A stretch of 64,000 bases of DNA, from positions 248,001-312,000 of the forward strand of contig CBDDBH010000033.1 of NCBI GenBank assembly GCA_965225625.1, written 5' to 3'. The DNA is from CBDDBH01 sp965225625. GTDB taxonomy: Bacteria > Pseudomonadota > Gammaproteobacteria > JADZEE01. Positions 16,874-26,060 of the stretch are shown here, one piece after another. The position numbers and the translations under genes are program-made. A model generated the notes under the pieces. It was not told where the DNA came from, ran no database searches, and saw only the letters and a list, made by a program, of their open reading frames with translations. The first letter of the stretch is position 1; each line of letters opens with the position of its first letter.

Positions 16874-18097
16874 CTATCCCTTAGCAAGTTTTTTCAAATT
16901 AGTATCCGGATCCGCCAACGCGTCCGCATCAACAGGCGTGCCCTTGGTGATCAGGCGCCGCGCCACCATCATGTCGCGCGCGGCGTTTAACGCGACCACG
17001 CCGCGGACTTTGCCGCCGCTGAGATAAAACGTCGAAAATGCCGGCGTCGTCGGGTCGCCGCGGGTGACGGTGCGATCATACTCATCCGTCAGACCAGCCA
17101 TTTGCAGATTCATATCGAATTGATCTGACCAGAACCACGGAACCTCGGCATACGGTTCGCGCTGACCGGCCATCGCACGGCCAACCGCGATACCCTGGTT
17201 TTGGGCGTTCTGCCAGGATTCCAAGCGCATATGCCGATGGTAGATCGGGTTGTAGTGATTGGTTACGTCACCGGCGGCAAAAATATTGTCGTGCGACGTC
17301 TCTCCGAATTCGTTGACGACGATACCGTTGTCGATTTTCAGCCCGGCGGCCTGCGCCAAAGCGATATCGGGTTCGATGCCAATTCCGATAGCGACGACAT
17401 CCGCAGTAAGCTCCTCGCCGGATGACAATTGCACGCCAGTCACGTGCGTGTCTCCCGAGATTGCCTGCACGCCGGTGTTGACGCGGATCGTTACGCCCTT
17501 GTCAGCATGCACCGCGACGATGGTGTCGGCGATAGTCGGTTCGATCACCCGGTTCAAGATGTGCGCTTGAACCTCGACTACGACGACTTCGGCGCCACGT
17601 TTGCGGGCAGACGCCGCGACTTCCAGACCAATAAATCCCCCGCCAATTACAACCACCCGGGTGCCTTCGTTAATGGCGGACTTCAGCGCCAACGAATCAT
17701 CGATGCCGCGCAGGTAAAATACGCCTGCCAATTCCTGACCGGGAATCGGTAAACGCTTAACCCGCCCGCCCGTTGCTATCATCAGGTTCGTGTAAGTCAG
17801 TGATTCTCCATCTCCCAGCGCGACTGTTTGTGTCGTGGGGTCGATTGCGGTGACCGCTTCACCGACACGCAATTCGATATTGTTTTCCGCGTAATACGGC
17901 TGTCGTCGCAAATACGTGGTTTCATGTTCGTCCTCGCCGGCCAACACGCTTTTCGATAGTGGTGGCCGTTCGTACGGAACATAATCTTCCGCGCAGAACA
18001 ACACGACGCGTCCCGCATAACCCGCCTCGCGCAGGGTCACCGCGCCCCAGCCGCCGGCCTGGCCACCGCCTATGATAATGCTCGTGTCAGCGTTCAT
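16874..18097 (-). CDS. FAD-dependent ferredoxin/rubredoxin-type reductase
   Basis: This 407-residue flavoprotein has an N-terminal FAD motif IIIGGGQAGGWGAVTLREAG, the PYERPPLSK block typical of ferredoxin reductases of dioxygenase and P450 systems, an NAD motif VVVIGGGFIGLEVAASA near residue 150, and NIFAAGDVTNH near residue 270, followed by a reductase C-terminal domain. It should pass electrons from NAD(P)H to a small iron-sulfur or rubredoxin-type partner. No ferredoxin gene is adjacent. It is divergent from a TetR gene with a palindromic operator candidate between them, so it may be under its control. Confidence 0.88.
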   Translation of the reverse strand: MNADTSIIIGGGQAGGWGAVTLREAGYAGRVVLFCAEDYVPYERPPLSKSVLAGEDEHETTYLRRQPYYAENNIELRVGEAVTAIDPTTQTVALGDGESLTYTNLMIATGGRVKRLPIPGQELAGVFYLRGIDDSLALKSAINEGTRVVVIGGGFIGLEVAASARKRGAEVVVVEVQAHILNRVIEPTIADTIVAVHADKGVTIRVNTGVQAISGDTHVTGVQLSSGEELTADVVAIGIGIEPDIALAQAAGLKIDNGIVVNEFGETSHDNIFAAGDVTNHYNPIYHRHMRLESWQNAQNQGIAVGRAMAGQREPYAEVPWFWSDQFDMNLQMAGLTDEYDRTVTRGDPTTPAFSTFYLSGGKVRGVVALNAARDMMVARRLITKGTPVDADALADPDTNLKKLAKG

Positions 18098-18162
18098 GTA
18101 AGCTCCTGTTCAGATGTGGCCGGCATTTTAATGTCATCACCGCAGTATTGCTCATGCTCTGA

Positions 18163-18180
18163 CCATACTCTAGAGTATGG
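18163..18180. promoter_or_regulatory. 18-bp perfect palindrome, candidate TetR operator
   Basis: CCATACTCTAGAGTATGG is a perfect palindrome four bases before the GTG start of the TetR gene and 66 bases from the start of the divergent ferredoxin reductase. Its size and place match autoregulatory TetR operators. Binding is inferred, not shown. Confidence 0.65.
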
Positions 18181-18183
18181 AAC

Positions 18184-18750
18184 GTGGATTCTAAGCACAA
18201 TAACCGGTTGGGACCCGACGCGTGGGTGGCGGCCGCGCTGCAGGCACTGCAGGACTCCGGCATCGAGCAGGTTCGCATCGAACGGCTGGCCAAAACGCTG
18301 GGCGTGACCAAAGGCAGCTTCTACTGGCATTTCAAGGATCGCCAGGAGCTGCTGGACCGGCTACTGGATTTTTGGTTCGTACAGTTGACCCAAAGCGTCT
18401 TCGAGGTAGCCCAACATTTCGACGGCACTGCCAAAGCGAGACTTCACGCCGTGTTCGACGACATCATGGAACACGAGCGCGCCGGCTATGATCTGGCGGT
18501 TCGAGCCTGGGCACGTAACGACGACAAAGCAGCTAACGCGGTACGCGAGGTTGACGCGCAGCGCTTGGCCTTTCTTACCGAGTTGATCACCGCACTCGGC
18601 TTCGACCCGGATGACGCTGATATACGCGCGAACTTGCTATATTGTTACGTGTTGGGTGAGGCCACCGCCTTTAACCGGCAAAGCAAAAACCGCCGACACG
18701 AGACCCTCATCCGTAAGCTCGAAATCCTTACGGGGCTAACACATGAATGA
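18184..18750 (+). CDS. TetR/AcrR family transcriptional regulator
   Basis: This 188-residue regulator has an N-terminal helix-turn-helix (IERLAKTLGVTKGSFYWHFKDR, about residues 37-58 in two parts) and a helical ligand-binding C-terminal domain (about 70-185). It starts at GTG 18184 right after a perfect palindrome, which implies autoregulation. Its 3' end overlaps the flavin reductase gene by 8 bases, so it heads an operon with the reductase and the StyA-like monooxygenase. It likely responds to the monooxygenase substrate or a pathway metabolite (inference). Confidence 0.9.
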   Translation: MDSKHNNRLGPDAWVAAALQALQDSGIEQVRIERLAKTLGVTKGSFYWHFKDRQELLDRLLDFWFVQLTQSVFEVAQHFDGTAKARLHAVFDDIMEHERAGYDLAVRAWARNDDKAANAVREVDAQRLAFLTELITALGFDPDDADIRANLLYCYVLGEATAFNRQSKNRRHETLIRKLEILTGLTHE

Positions 18751-19714
18751 GCAAAAAATTGACAAGCGGGAATTTCGTAATGCGCTGGGCACGTTCGCCA
18801 CCGGCGTTACCGTCATCACCGCGAAACACCCGGACGGCGCCTACGTCGGGGTAACGGCCAACAGTTTCAATTCAGTTTCACTGGATCCGCCACTGGTGCT
18901 TTGGAGTCTTGCCAAGACTTCAAATAGTCTGCCCGGTTTCGTCGCTTCAGACTACTTTGCCGTTAACGTGCTGGCCGCCGATCAGGTTACCTGGTCCAAT
19001 CATTTTGCCACCCAGCAGGATGACAAATTTATTGACGTCTCGTATGAGAACGGCGCCGGCGATGCGCCGCTGTTGGATGGATGTGCAGCGCGCTTTCAGT
19101 GTAAGAAGAATTTCATCTACGAAGGCGGTGATCATTTGATCATCGTCGGCGAGGTAATCAAGTTCGACAACACGGGCAGACCTGGCTTGTTGTACCACGA
19201 AGGCCACTATGCGGTATCCGAAGCGCACCCGGTGGCCGCAGCCAAGCAGGCCGAGCAAAGCGCCCGTGGCGGGTTTGCGGATGACTATCTCGATTATCTG
19301 CTGGTCCACGCCTCCGCCAAATTTCAAAAAAACTTTCAGCCGATCATCGACAAAGCCGGACTTACCCGCTTCCAGTGGCGGGTACTTGCCAGTCTCAGTG
19401 ACCGCGACGATCAAGATATCTCTGAGCTGGGTGAGATGACCTTGATCCCGGCGCCGCAAACAGTTGAGGTCGTCCAACATCTTGAACGAACGGGCCTTTT
19501 GGCGAGCCGTATAGATGAATGGGATGCAAACAAGGAGCGCTATTTCCTCACCGACAGCGGCCGCACGCGCGTTGTCGGTTTGTTGGCCGCCGCCAAGGCA
19601 CACGAAGCCGACGCCCTGGGCGAATTCAACGCCGACGAAGCCCGTGCCTTAAAAGAGGCTTTGAAGCGACTGATTACGTGGGTCGATACGGCCGCCGAAC
19701 CCATCGTTAGATAA
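18743..19714 (+). CDS. Flavin reductase fused to a MarR-like domain
   Basis: Residues ~1-165 form a flavin reductase split-barrel domain (FRNALGTFATGVTVITA, GVTANSFNSVSLDPPLVL, NHFA, GDHLIIVGEV), which supplies reduced flavin to a partner monooxygenase. Residues ~180-320 form a MarR-like winged-helix domain (LTRFQWRVLASLSD, LIPAPQTVEVVQHLERTGLL, ERYFLTDSGRTR). The same layout and length occur in the C1 reductase of 4-hydroxyphenylacetate hydroxylase from Acinetobacter, where the C-terminal domain restrains activity until an effector binds. It overlaps TetR and precedes the StyA-like oxygenase by 20 bases, clearly its partner. DNA binding is less likely than allosteric control. Confidence 0.87.
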   Translation: MNEQKIDKREFRNALGTFATGVTVITAKHPDGAYVGVTANSFNSVSLDPPLVLWSLAKTSNSLPGFVASDYFAVNVLAADQVTWSNHFATQQDDKFIDVSYENGAGDAPLLDGCAARFQCKKNFIYEGGDHLIIVGEVIKFDNTGRPGLLYHEGHYAVSEAHPVAAAKQAEQSARGGFADDYLDYLLVHASAKFQKNFQPIIDKAGLTRFQWRVLASLSDRDDQDISELGEMTLIPAPQTVEVVQHLERTGLLASRIDEWDANKERYFLTDSGRTRVVGLLAAAKAHEADALGEFNADEARALKEALKRLITWVDTAAEPIVR

Positions 19715-19734
19715 GTTTATTTCGGAGAAACGCA

Positions 19735-20997
19735 ATGCGAAAAATCGCGGTCATTGGCAGCGGGACATCGGGCATGGTGTTCGCTCACAAAATGCTCAGC
19801 GCCGGATACGACATCACGGTCTACTCGGATCGCACGCCGGAACAGTGGCTGAATGAGTCGGCCCCCACAGGTACGGCCTTCATCTACGACGTGAACATAC
19901 AGTACGAACGCGATCTCGGTATCGAGCACTGGGGCGACACTACCTATAACGCTCACGGCATCCATCTCGACTGGCAGCCGACTCAGGGCGCTGAACGCAT
20001 CGTTGCTGGCGGACTGTTTGCATCCGACCGTGGTGGTGCCGTGGACATCCGCATGCGGGTCAATCGTTGGATGACCGACTTCGAGGCCGCCGGCGGAAAC
20101 ATAGTCTACGGTGTTGTAACACCCGAACTGCTGGATCAAATAAGCACAGCACATGACCTCACGGTGCTGGCGGTCGGCAAAGGCGATTTGGCGCGGGTTA
20201 TCCCCCGCGATCCGCGGCGCAGCGTCTATGACAAACCCCAACGTAACCTTGCCATGCTCATTTGTGAGGGCATCGAACACCCCGCGGCCGACCGCGCCGA
20301 CTTCGTGCCTGTTAAATTCAATTTCTATGCTGACGCCGGCGAATATTTCTGGGTGCCCTACACCCACAAAGACATTGGTCGCGCCTGGTGTGTATTGTTC
20401 GAACCCAAGCCGGGCAGCTATCTGGACCAGTTTGGCGATTGTAAAAACGCCGACGATATCGCCGAAGTTGGTCGTGGCATTATCAAAACCTACGCACCGT
20501 ACGAATGGGAGAACGTAAAGAATATGCGCCCGGTGTCCGGCGACGCCCACTGCTGGCTGAAAGGCCGCTTCCCGCCAACGGTTCGAATGGGATCTGGCCG
20601 TGCGCCTTCGGGCGGACTGGTGATCCCGATTGGCGATGTCGCCATCTTGTTCGATCCCATTGGCGGTCAGGGCGGTAACTGCGCGGTCAAAAATACCCAC
20701 TACGTCGCCGAACGCATTATCGAGCACGCAACAGCGGTATTCGACGAAGAATGGGCGGAGGACGTTCGTGACTGCTTCTGGGACGCCCACGGGCGAGCCG
20801 CTTACGCTTTCAACAACATTCTGCTGGAGCCGTTGACCGAAGCCGGGATAATCGTGATCAAGGCCGCATCTCAAAGCTTTGAGTTCGGCAGCGAGCAATT
20901 TTTCGGCAACATCGACAAACCCAACAATTTCTTTCCGTGGATGGAAGACGCCGAGGCAGCGAAAGCCAAGGCCGCGCCGTATATGCACGCGAAGTAG
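19735..20997 (+). CDS. Styrene/indole monooxygenase-like FAD-dependent oxygenase (StyA type)
   Basis: The 420-residue protein resembles StyA, the epoxidase component of two-component (group E) flavoprotein monooxygenases: N-terminal IAVIGSGTSGMVFAHKML FAD-binding motif, NRWMTDFEAAGG, and the late GDVAILFDPIGGQGGN motif. It should take FADH2 from the reductase encoded just upstream and epoxidise or hydroxylate an aromatic alkene, indole or similar compound. A clear ribosome site (CGGAGA) lies before ATG 19735. No styrene oxide isomerase or phenylacetaldehyde dehydrogenase is seen nearby, so the natural substrate is open. Confidence 0.85.
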   Translation: MRKIAVIGSGTSGMVFAHKMLSAGYDITVYSDRTPEQWLNESAPTGTAFIYDVNIQYERDLGIEHWGDTTYNAHGIHLDWQPTQGAERIVAGGLFASDRGGAVDIRMRVNRWMTDFEAAGGNIVYGVVTPELLDQISTAHDLTVLAVGKGDLARVIPRDPRRSVYDKPQRNLAMLICEGIEHPAADRADFVPVKFNFYADAGEYFWVPYTHKDIGRAWCVLFEPKPGSYLDQFGDCKNADDIAEVGRGIIKTYAPYEWENVKNMRPVSGDAHCWLKGRFPPTVRMGSGRAPSGGLVIPIGDVAILFDPIGGQGGNCAVKNTHYVAERIIEHATAVFDEEWAEDVRDCFWDAHGRAAYAFNNILLEPLTEAGIIVIKAASQSFEFGSEQFFGNIDKPNNFFPWMEDAEAAKAKAAPYMHAK

Positions 20998-21106
20998 ACT
21001 TACATCCCGGGCGATGCAGTAATCGCCCGCAAAAATGGAATCGCGGTGCGTTTTGTGGAACACTTGCGCCCCGCTTTGATTCTAACTTCCCTGTAGGAGA
21101 CCTGAT

Positions 21107-22405
21107 TTGGCACAAGCAACGCCCGTGGCGCCCGAAGGCGGCGCCAAAATTACCAATGTCGACGGTAAACTTAGCGTTCCCGCGAACCCCATCATTCCAT
21201 TCATCGAGGGTGACGGCATTGGACCGGATTGCTGGCGCGCTGCGGTCCGTGTACTGGACGCATCAGTTGCCAAGGCCTATGACGGAGCGCGCCAGATCCA
21301 CTGGATGGAAGTGTACGCCGGTGGCAAAGCCCACGAGCTGACCGGCAATTGGCTGCCCGATGAAACTATAGACGCCTGCCGCGAATATTTTGTCTCTATT
21401 AAAGGTCCCCTGACCACGCCTATCGGCGGTGGTATCCGCTCGCTTAACGTCGCCATGCGCCAATTGCTGGATCTCTACGTTTGCCTGCGTCCGGTACGGT
21501 GGTTTGCCGGGGTGCCATCACCGATTAAACGTCCCGAATTGGTGGACATGGTCATATTTCGCGAGAACAGCGAAGACATATATGCCGGTATCGAGTTCGA
21601 GCAAGGTACCGACGACAACAACAGGTTCTTAGCGCTGCTGAAAGAACATTTTCCGCAAGCGTTCGACAAGATCCGTTTCCCGGAAAGCTCCGGCATGGGG
21701 ATTAAGCCGGTCTCGCGGGAAGGTACGGAACGCTTGATGCGCTCCGCCATCGAGTACGCCATTGCCAATGGCCGCAAGAGCGTGACGCTGGTGCACAAAG
21801 GCAACATCATGAAGTTCACCGAAGGCGCATTTCGCAACTGGGGATACGCGTTGGCTGAACGTGAATTCGCCGACCAGACCTACACCTGGGAACAATGGGA
21901 ACGCACCGTCGCCGACAAGGGCGAACAAGGCGCTAACGATGAACAGGCGGCGGCGCTGAAGAGCGGCAAGATCCTGATCAAGGATGCAATCGCCGACATC
22001 ACGCTGCAGCAGGTCCTGACACGGCCCAAGGAGTTTGACATTATCGCCGCCATGAACCTCAATGGCGACTATTTGTCCGACGCGCTAGCGGCTCAGGTGG
22101 GCGGCATTGGCATCGCCCCGGGGGGCAATATTAATTACATTACCGGCCACGCAGTCTTCGAGGCTACTCATGGAACAGCGCCGAAATACGCCAATCAGGA
22201 CAAAGTGAATCCAGGCTCCGTGCTGCTCTCGGGTGAGATGATGCTGCGCTATATGGGTTGGACAGAAGCCGCTGACCTCATCATTGGCGCGATGGACAGA
22301 ACCATAGAGCAGAAAACCGTCACCTACGATTTCGCGCGACTCATGCCCGACGCCAAAGAAGTCAAATGCAGTGAATTCGGCGACGCGCTCATCGCCAATA
22401 TGTAA
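21107..22405 (+). CDS. icd: NADP-dependent isocitrate dehydrogenase
   Basis: Icd decarboxylates isocitrate to 2-oxoglutarate in the TCA cycle. The 432-residue protein has IPFIEGDGIGPDCW, the phosphorylation-loop serine in GGGIRSLNVAMRQ, RENSEDIYAGIEF, the KGNIMKFTEGAF motif and HGTAPKYANQDKVNPGSV for NADP binding. The start is the rare codon TTG at 21107, supported by TAGGAGA 7-8 bases upstream and the absence of a better codon. It stands alone, about 100 bases after the StyA-like gene. Confidence 0.96.
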   Translation: MAQATPVAPEGGAKITNVDGKLSVPANPIIPFIEGDGIGPDCWRAAVRVLDASVAKAYDGARQIHWMEVYAGGKAHELTGNWLPDETIDACREYFVSIKGPLTTPIGGGIRSLNVAMRQLLDLYVCLRPVRWFAGVPSPIKRPELVDMVIFRENSEDIYAGIEFEQGTDDNNRFLALLKEHFPQAFDKIRFPESSGMGIKPVSREGTERLMRSAIEYAIANGRKSVTLVHKGNIMKFTEGAFRNWGYALAEREFADQTYTWEQWERTVADKGEQGANDEQAAALKSGKILIKDAIADITLQQVLTRPKEFDIIAAMNLNGDYLSDALAAQVGGIGIAPGGNINYITGHAVFEATHGTAPKYANQDKVNPGSVLLSGEMMLRYMGWTEAADLIIGAMDRTIEQKTVTYDFARLMPDAKEVKCSEFGDALIANM

Positions 22406-22461
22406 ATGGCGGATGCCGCTATCAGAAACCGAAAATCCATACACAGGACAGTATTGCGCTG

Positions 22462-22884
22462 ATGCCGATTGAACTGTTCGATCACTACACGATACGGGCC
22501 GCGGACTTCGACGCGAGCAAAACCTTTTATGCCGAAGTAATGGGTATGCAGGCAGAGGTTCGCGACGAGTTGGGGTTTTCCATCGCCTTGATGTCATTGG
22601 GCGGCCAGGCCATCGTTCACATCTTGGCTACCGGACCCGCACTGGATGAATTTCTGGGCCGCGACGGCGCCGCGTTCACCGATGGTCCAGGCCGCCAGAC
22701 CGGTAATATGGAGCACGTCGCGTTCAACGCGACGGGACTGGCGGCAATTCGCGAAAAACTTCGCATCGCCGGTAGCCACTACAGTGAACGCGCGCTCGCC
22801 GACTACGGCGTTCATCAGATCCTGGTGGCAGATCCTGATGGCATCGAGATCGAAATCAATTTCCCGATAGCGGAAGCCAATTAA
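22462..22884 (+). CDS. VOC family (glyoxalase/dioxygenase fold) protein
   Basis: The 140-residue protein has the vicinal-oxygen-chelate fold: LFDHYTIRAADFDASKTFYAEVMGM at the N terminus (split here only by length), MEHVAFNATGL in the middle and VADPDGIEIEINFP at the C terminus. The histidines near residues 8 and 90 and glutamate in EIEIN are probable metal ligands. Such proteins range from glyoxalases to ring-cleavage dioxygenases and isomerases, so no reaction can be assigned. It lies between icd and the convergent SDR of an amidohydrolase operon. Confidence 0.82.
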   Translation: MPIELFDHYTIRAADFDASKTFYAEVMGMQAEVRDELGFSIALMSLGGQAIVHILATGPALDEFLGRDGAAFTDGPGRQTGNMEHVAFNATGLAAIREKLRIAGSHYSERALADYGVHQILVADPDGIEIEINFPIAEAN

Positions 22885-22898
22885 ACTCGGGTTAGCAG

Positions 22899-23636
22899 CT
22901 ACCAGGGCACCTCGTGCGGCGTGCCGGTCCAACGCATTTCGGCAAAATATTTTCCACGCGGACCGTCATCGTCCAGTGTTGCTAACCACACGGCGGTTCT
23001 GGCGCCCTGCTCTGGCGTCAGCGGCGCATCCGGCGGCCCCATGTCGGTTTGCACCAATCCCGGCGAGTAAACGTTTACAAGAATGTTGTCCTCAGCGACA
23101 TCCCTGGCCAGCAACTGCGAGATCATGTGCAACGCGACTTTGGAGATACGATAGGCCGCCGCGGGCGGCGCCATGTGCGCCAAGGTTTTTTCCAGCGACC
23201 CCATCTCACTGGTGACATTGACGATCCGTCCATAGCCGTTCTCGCGCATCATCGGCACCAGCGCTTGTGCAAGACGCAGAGCGCCGAAAGCATTGGTGTC
23301 GATGTGCGTGCTGATTTGATCGATGTTTACGTCAAGCGCGCCCGGCTCGAATTCGTGCAGGATCGCCGCGTTGTTGACCAGGATATCTACCCGACCGTAG
23401 TCGCTGCGTAACCGCTGCGTAAATGCCTGGACACTTTCGTCGCTGGTCACGTCGAGTTGCGCGGCATGGGCGGTCAACCCTTCTTGCGCGAACTGTGCGG
23501 CGACCTCGCGCGCTTTAGATTCATCACGCGCCCCGAGCACGGGTTCGATTTCACCGGTCTGGGCAAGTTGGCGCCCGATCTCGATACCCAGGCCACGCGC
23601 ACCCCCGGTAACAACAGCTATTTTCTTATTGTTCAT
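22899..23636 (-). CDS. Short-chain dehydrogenase/reductase
   Basis: This 245-residue SDR has the cofactor motif VVTGGARGLGIEIG, NNAAIL in place of NNAG, the catalytic serine in NVTSEMGS and YRISK (YxxxK) near residue 160. The second half contains VYSPGLVQTDMG. Its start overlaps the stop of the amidohydrolase gene (ATGA-type), so the two form one operon. It should reduce or oxidise an alcohol/carbonyl intermediate in the same pathway. The substrate is unknown. Confidence 0.9.
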   Translation of the reverse strand: MNNKKIAVVTGGARGLGIEIGRQLAQTGEIEPVLGARDESKAREVAAQFAQEGLTAHAAQLDVTSDESVQAFTQRLRSDYGRVDILVNNAAILHEFEPGALDVNIDQISTHIDTNAFGALRLAQALVPMMRENGYGRIVNVTSEMGSLEKTLAHMAPPAAAYRISKVALHMISQLLARDVAEDNILVNVYSPGLVQTDMGPPDAPLTPEQGARTAVWLATLDDDGPRGKYFAEMRWTGTPHEVPW

Positions 23637-24634
23637 TGGTCGAGGCCGAGAAATCGTTGTGAATTCGTGCCGAGGATCTTGGTCTTTACCGCCTCCGTCA
23701 GATCCGTACGGCGCACAATATCACCGACCGGTTTCTCACCGATGGCAAAAGGATAATCCGAGCCCAGCGTGATTTGATCCTCACCCATCACCCGGACCAT
23801 GAATTCCAGAACGCGGGTGTCATACACCAGTGAATCTACGAAGAATCGATTGACGTATTCCGATGGCGGCCTGGTCGAGCCGCCCTTGCCGATGTCTTTG
23901 GGTCCATAATGCCAGACCTGATCCAGTCTGCCGATCAGACCTGGAAATGCTCCGCCGCCGTGCGCGAAACAAATCCGCAGGGTCTCCGGCACCGCGTCAA
24001 AGACACCGCCTAGAATCATGGAGGTGATGGTCAGATGTGTCTCAGCCGGCATGCCGACGCTGTACATGGTCATGTGCTTGGTCATGCGCTCGCGCCCCAT
24101 CATGTCCCAGGGATGCACGAGGACCGCCGCGCCCAGCTCGGCGCAATGATTAAGAAAGGTAATAACTCCGGCATCGTCGAGATTGACTTCGCCAATGTGG
24201 TTGCCAATATGCACGCCGAGGTGGCCGGCCTGCATCGCGCGGCTAAGCTCCTTGCAGGCGACATCGATGTCTTGCAGCGGCACCTGACACAATGCCTGTA
24301 ACCGGCCTTCGGATTTCGCCACGATCTCCAATGCCAGATCATTAGTGAGTTTCGCCAATTCCAACGCGTGCTCCCCCGGGCGCGTGTATTGAAACAGCAC
24401 CGGAGTGGCGCATATCACCTGCATATCGATACCTTGTTCATCCAGTGTCTCGATACGTGCCGCGACGTCCCAGCATTCATGCGTGATATCCCGGAAATGC
24501 TTCCCGTCGATATAAATTGTTGATGTCGTCTCACTGGTTGCTTCGATATGCGGCCAACCGACAGTGCCGAAACGGCCAGCAAGATCCGGTAGTTCTCGCG
24601 GAAAAAAATGAGTGTGCATGTCGATAACGGTCAT
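23633..24634 (-). CDS. Amidohydrolase 2 family decarboxylase (ACMSD-like)
   Basis: The 333-residue protein belongs to the aminocarboxymuconate-semialdehyde decarboxylase (ACMSD) family of zinc-dependent decarboxylases: HTHFF near the N terminus (first two zinc histidines), VHPWDMMGRERM near residue 175, CFAHGGGAFPGLIGR (third histidine region) and LGSDYPFAIGE (zinc aspartate). ACMSD acts after ring cleavage of 3-hydroxyanthranilate or 2-aminophenol-type compounds. An SDR overlaps downstream and a RidA protein is divergent upstream, which fits an aminomuconate branch. Related family members decarboxylate other aromatics, so the exact substrate stays open. Confidence 0.86.
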   Translation of the reverse strand: MTVIDMHTHFFPRELPDLAGRFGTVGWPHIEATSETTSTIYIDGKHFRDITHECWDVAARIETLDEQGIDMQVICATPVLFQYTRPGEHALELAKLTNDLALEIVAKSEGRLQALCQVPLQDIDVACKELSRAMQAGHLGVHIGNHIGEVNLDDAGVITFLNHCAELGAAVLVHPWDMMGRERMTKHMTMYSVGMPAETHLTITSMILGGVFDAVPETLRICFAHGGGAFPGLIGRLDQVWHYGPKDIGKGGSTRPPSEYVNRFFVDSLVYDTRVLEFMVRVMGEDQITLGSDYPFAIGEKPVGDIVRRTDLTEAVKTKILGTNSQRFLGLDQ

Positions 24635-24751
24635 CCATGGGCTCCTGTTTACTCAACGACTGTTGGCTCGCGCGGCTTTGCTCGTATTGATGCAATAATA
24701 CGGGCCACTAACATTGCTGACCACAACTAAAAGATAAAAAAGGAGCCTCTC

Positions 24752-25222
24752 ATGCCTGGTCGAATCGATGCACGTCTAAGCGAACTCGCGATAAAGCTGC
24801 CAACACCGCAGCGCGCAGTCGTTGCCAAAATTCTGCCTTACACAATCAGCGGCAATTTGCTGTTCATCTCTGGCCAGGTTCCGCGCTGGGAAGAGGATGT
24901 GCGCTACAAGGGCACGATCGGTACAGACTTGACGTTCGAACAAGGCGTTGAGGCTGCGCGGCTGTGCGCGTTGAACGTACTCGCTCATGCACGCAATGCA
25001 CTGGACGGTGATCTGGACCGTATCGAGCAGTTTGTCAAAGTCAACGGCTTCGCTGTGTGCACCGATGAAATCGAAGTCGCGCAGGTCGTCAATGGTGCTT
25101 CGGAGCTGTTCATCGACGTCTTTGGCGACGCCGGTAAACACGCACGCATTGCCATTGGTGCCGCTCGAATGCCGCTGGGGGTCTCGATCGAGGTCGAGGC
25201 GATCATGCAGATCAGCACCTGA
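24752..25222 (+). CDS. RidA (YjgF/YER057c/UK114) family protein
   Basis: This 156-residue RidA-fold protein has TISGNLLFISGQVPRW, GTDLTFEQGVEAARLCALN and a C-terminal RIAIGAARMPLGVSIEVEA with the arginine-containing active-site strand. Family members hydrolyse enamines/imines or deaminate aminomuconates as trimers. It is divergent from the ACMSD-like gene, preceded by AAAAAGGAGCC, so it may deaminate an intermediate of the same pathway. It is longer at the N terminus than RidA proper and belongs to a less-studied subgroup. Confidence 0.87.
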   Translation: MPGRIDARLSELAIKLPTPQRAVVAKILPYTISGNLLFISGQVPRWEEDVRYKGTIGTDLTFEQGVEAARLCALNVLAHARNALDGDLDRIEQFVKVNGFAVCTDEIEVAQVVNGASELFIDVFGDAGKHARIAIGAARMPLGVSIEVEAIMQIST

Positions 25223-25314
25223 ATCACTGATTACGCTTGATATTTTTTTTGGCTGAAATTTTTCGTTGCAGTAACACACTGTCCATGGGTACGATTTAGC
25301 ATGGAGGGTAAGCC

Positions 25315-25872
25315 ATGAACGATGACGACGTACTCGAAGAAGAGATCCTGGCAGAAGAAGAACAGATCCTCGCCGAACGCGCATCGTCGGAGGAAGACCG
25401 ACTTGCTGCCGCCGGTTTAATGCACAGCATCGGTCAGCTTCCGATTCTGCGTCCACCGATCACCTGTGAGCGCAGCACGACCGTTCGCCAAGCTATAGAA
25501 ATCATGCAGACCGAGCAGATCGGTTTCATACTCGTGATCGAAAACGAACGCCTGGTCGGCATGTTCACGGAGCGCGACCTCTTGAACAAAGTCGCTGGAA
25601 AGGACGTTGATATCGATGCCGTCGCGATTGAAGAAATCATGACGGCCGATCCGGAAAGTCTCGGTGGTGACTACGACCTCGTGTATGCGATCAACCAGAT
25701 GAGCGTCGGCGGCTATCGGCATATTCCGATCGTGGACGACAACGGGCGACCGCTGAATGTCGTATCCGCCCGCAACATCGTCGACTACCTCGCCAGCCTG
25801 TTTCCCAATACGGTACTGAATCTGCCTCTGGATCCCGAACACGCCATACCTCCGTCGGCAGACGGCGGCTAG
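25315..25872 (+). CDS. CBS-domain pair protein
   Basis: The 185-residue protein starts with a very acidic helical stretch (residues 2-35) and then has two CBS motifs: ITCERSTTVRQAIEIMQ ... LVGMFTERDLLNKVAG (about 50-100) and IMTADPESLGG ... HIPIVDDNGRPLNVVSARNIVDYL (about 105-160). CBS pairs bind adenosine nucleotides and usually regulate a partner enzyme or transporter. Start ATG follows GGAGGGTAAGCC. It stands between the RidA gene and an Nramp-fold transporter; no partner is evident. Confidence 0.88.
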   Translation: MNDDDVLEEEILAEEEQILAERASSEEDRLAAAGLMHSIGQLPILRPPITCERSTTVRQAIEIMQTEQIGFILVIENERLVGMFTERDLLNKVAGKDVDIDAVAIEEIMTADPESLGGDYDLVYAINQMSVGGYRHIPIVDDNGRPLNVVSARNIVDYLASLFPNTVLNLPLDPEHAIPPSADGG

Positions 25873-26060
25873 CAAAATCGAAGCGCCGCGGCAGTCACAA
25901 TCAGCTTAGTTCGCTGCGCGCGAAAGACACCACTGCGTCAGACGGACGAAGCAATCCACCCTATCGCGCTCAATTCAGTGAAGCGCAAATCTGGTTCGTG
26001 GCGTGCCATTGGAATCACTTTAAATTCAATTAGATACCGCAATTGTGGTAGGGTTGCGCG

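Noticed and set aside
19717..21063. Long minus-strand open frame (448 codons) opposite the StyA-like gene
   Set aside because: It mirrors codon-position bias of the plus-strand gene and has no recognisable motif; the plus-strand protein is clearly real.
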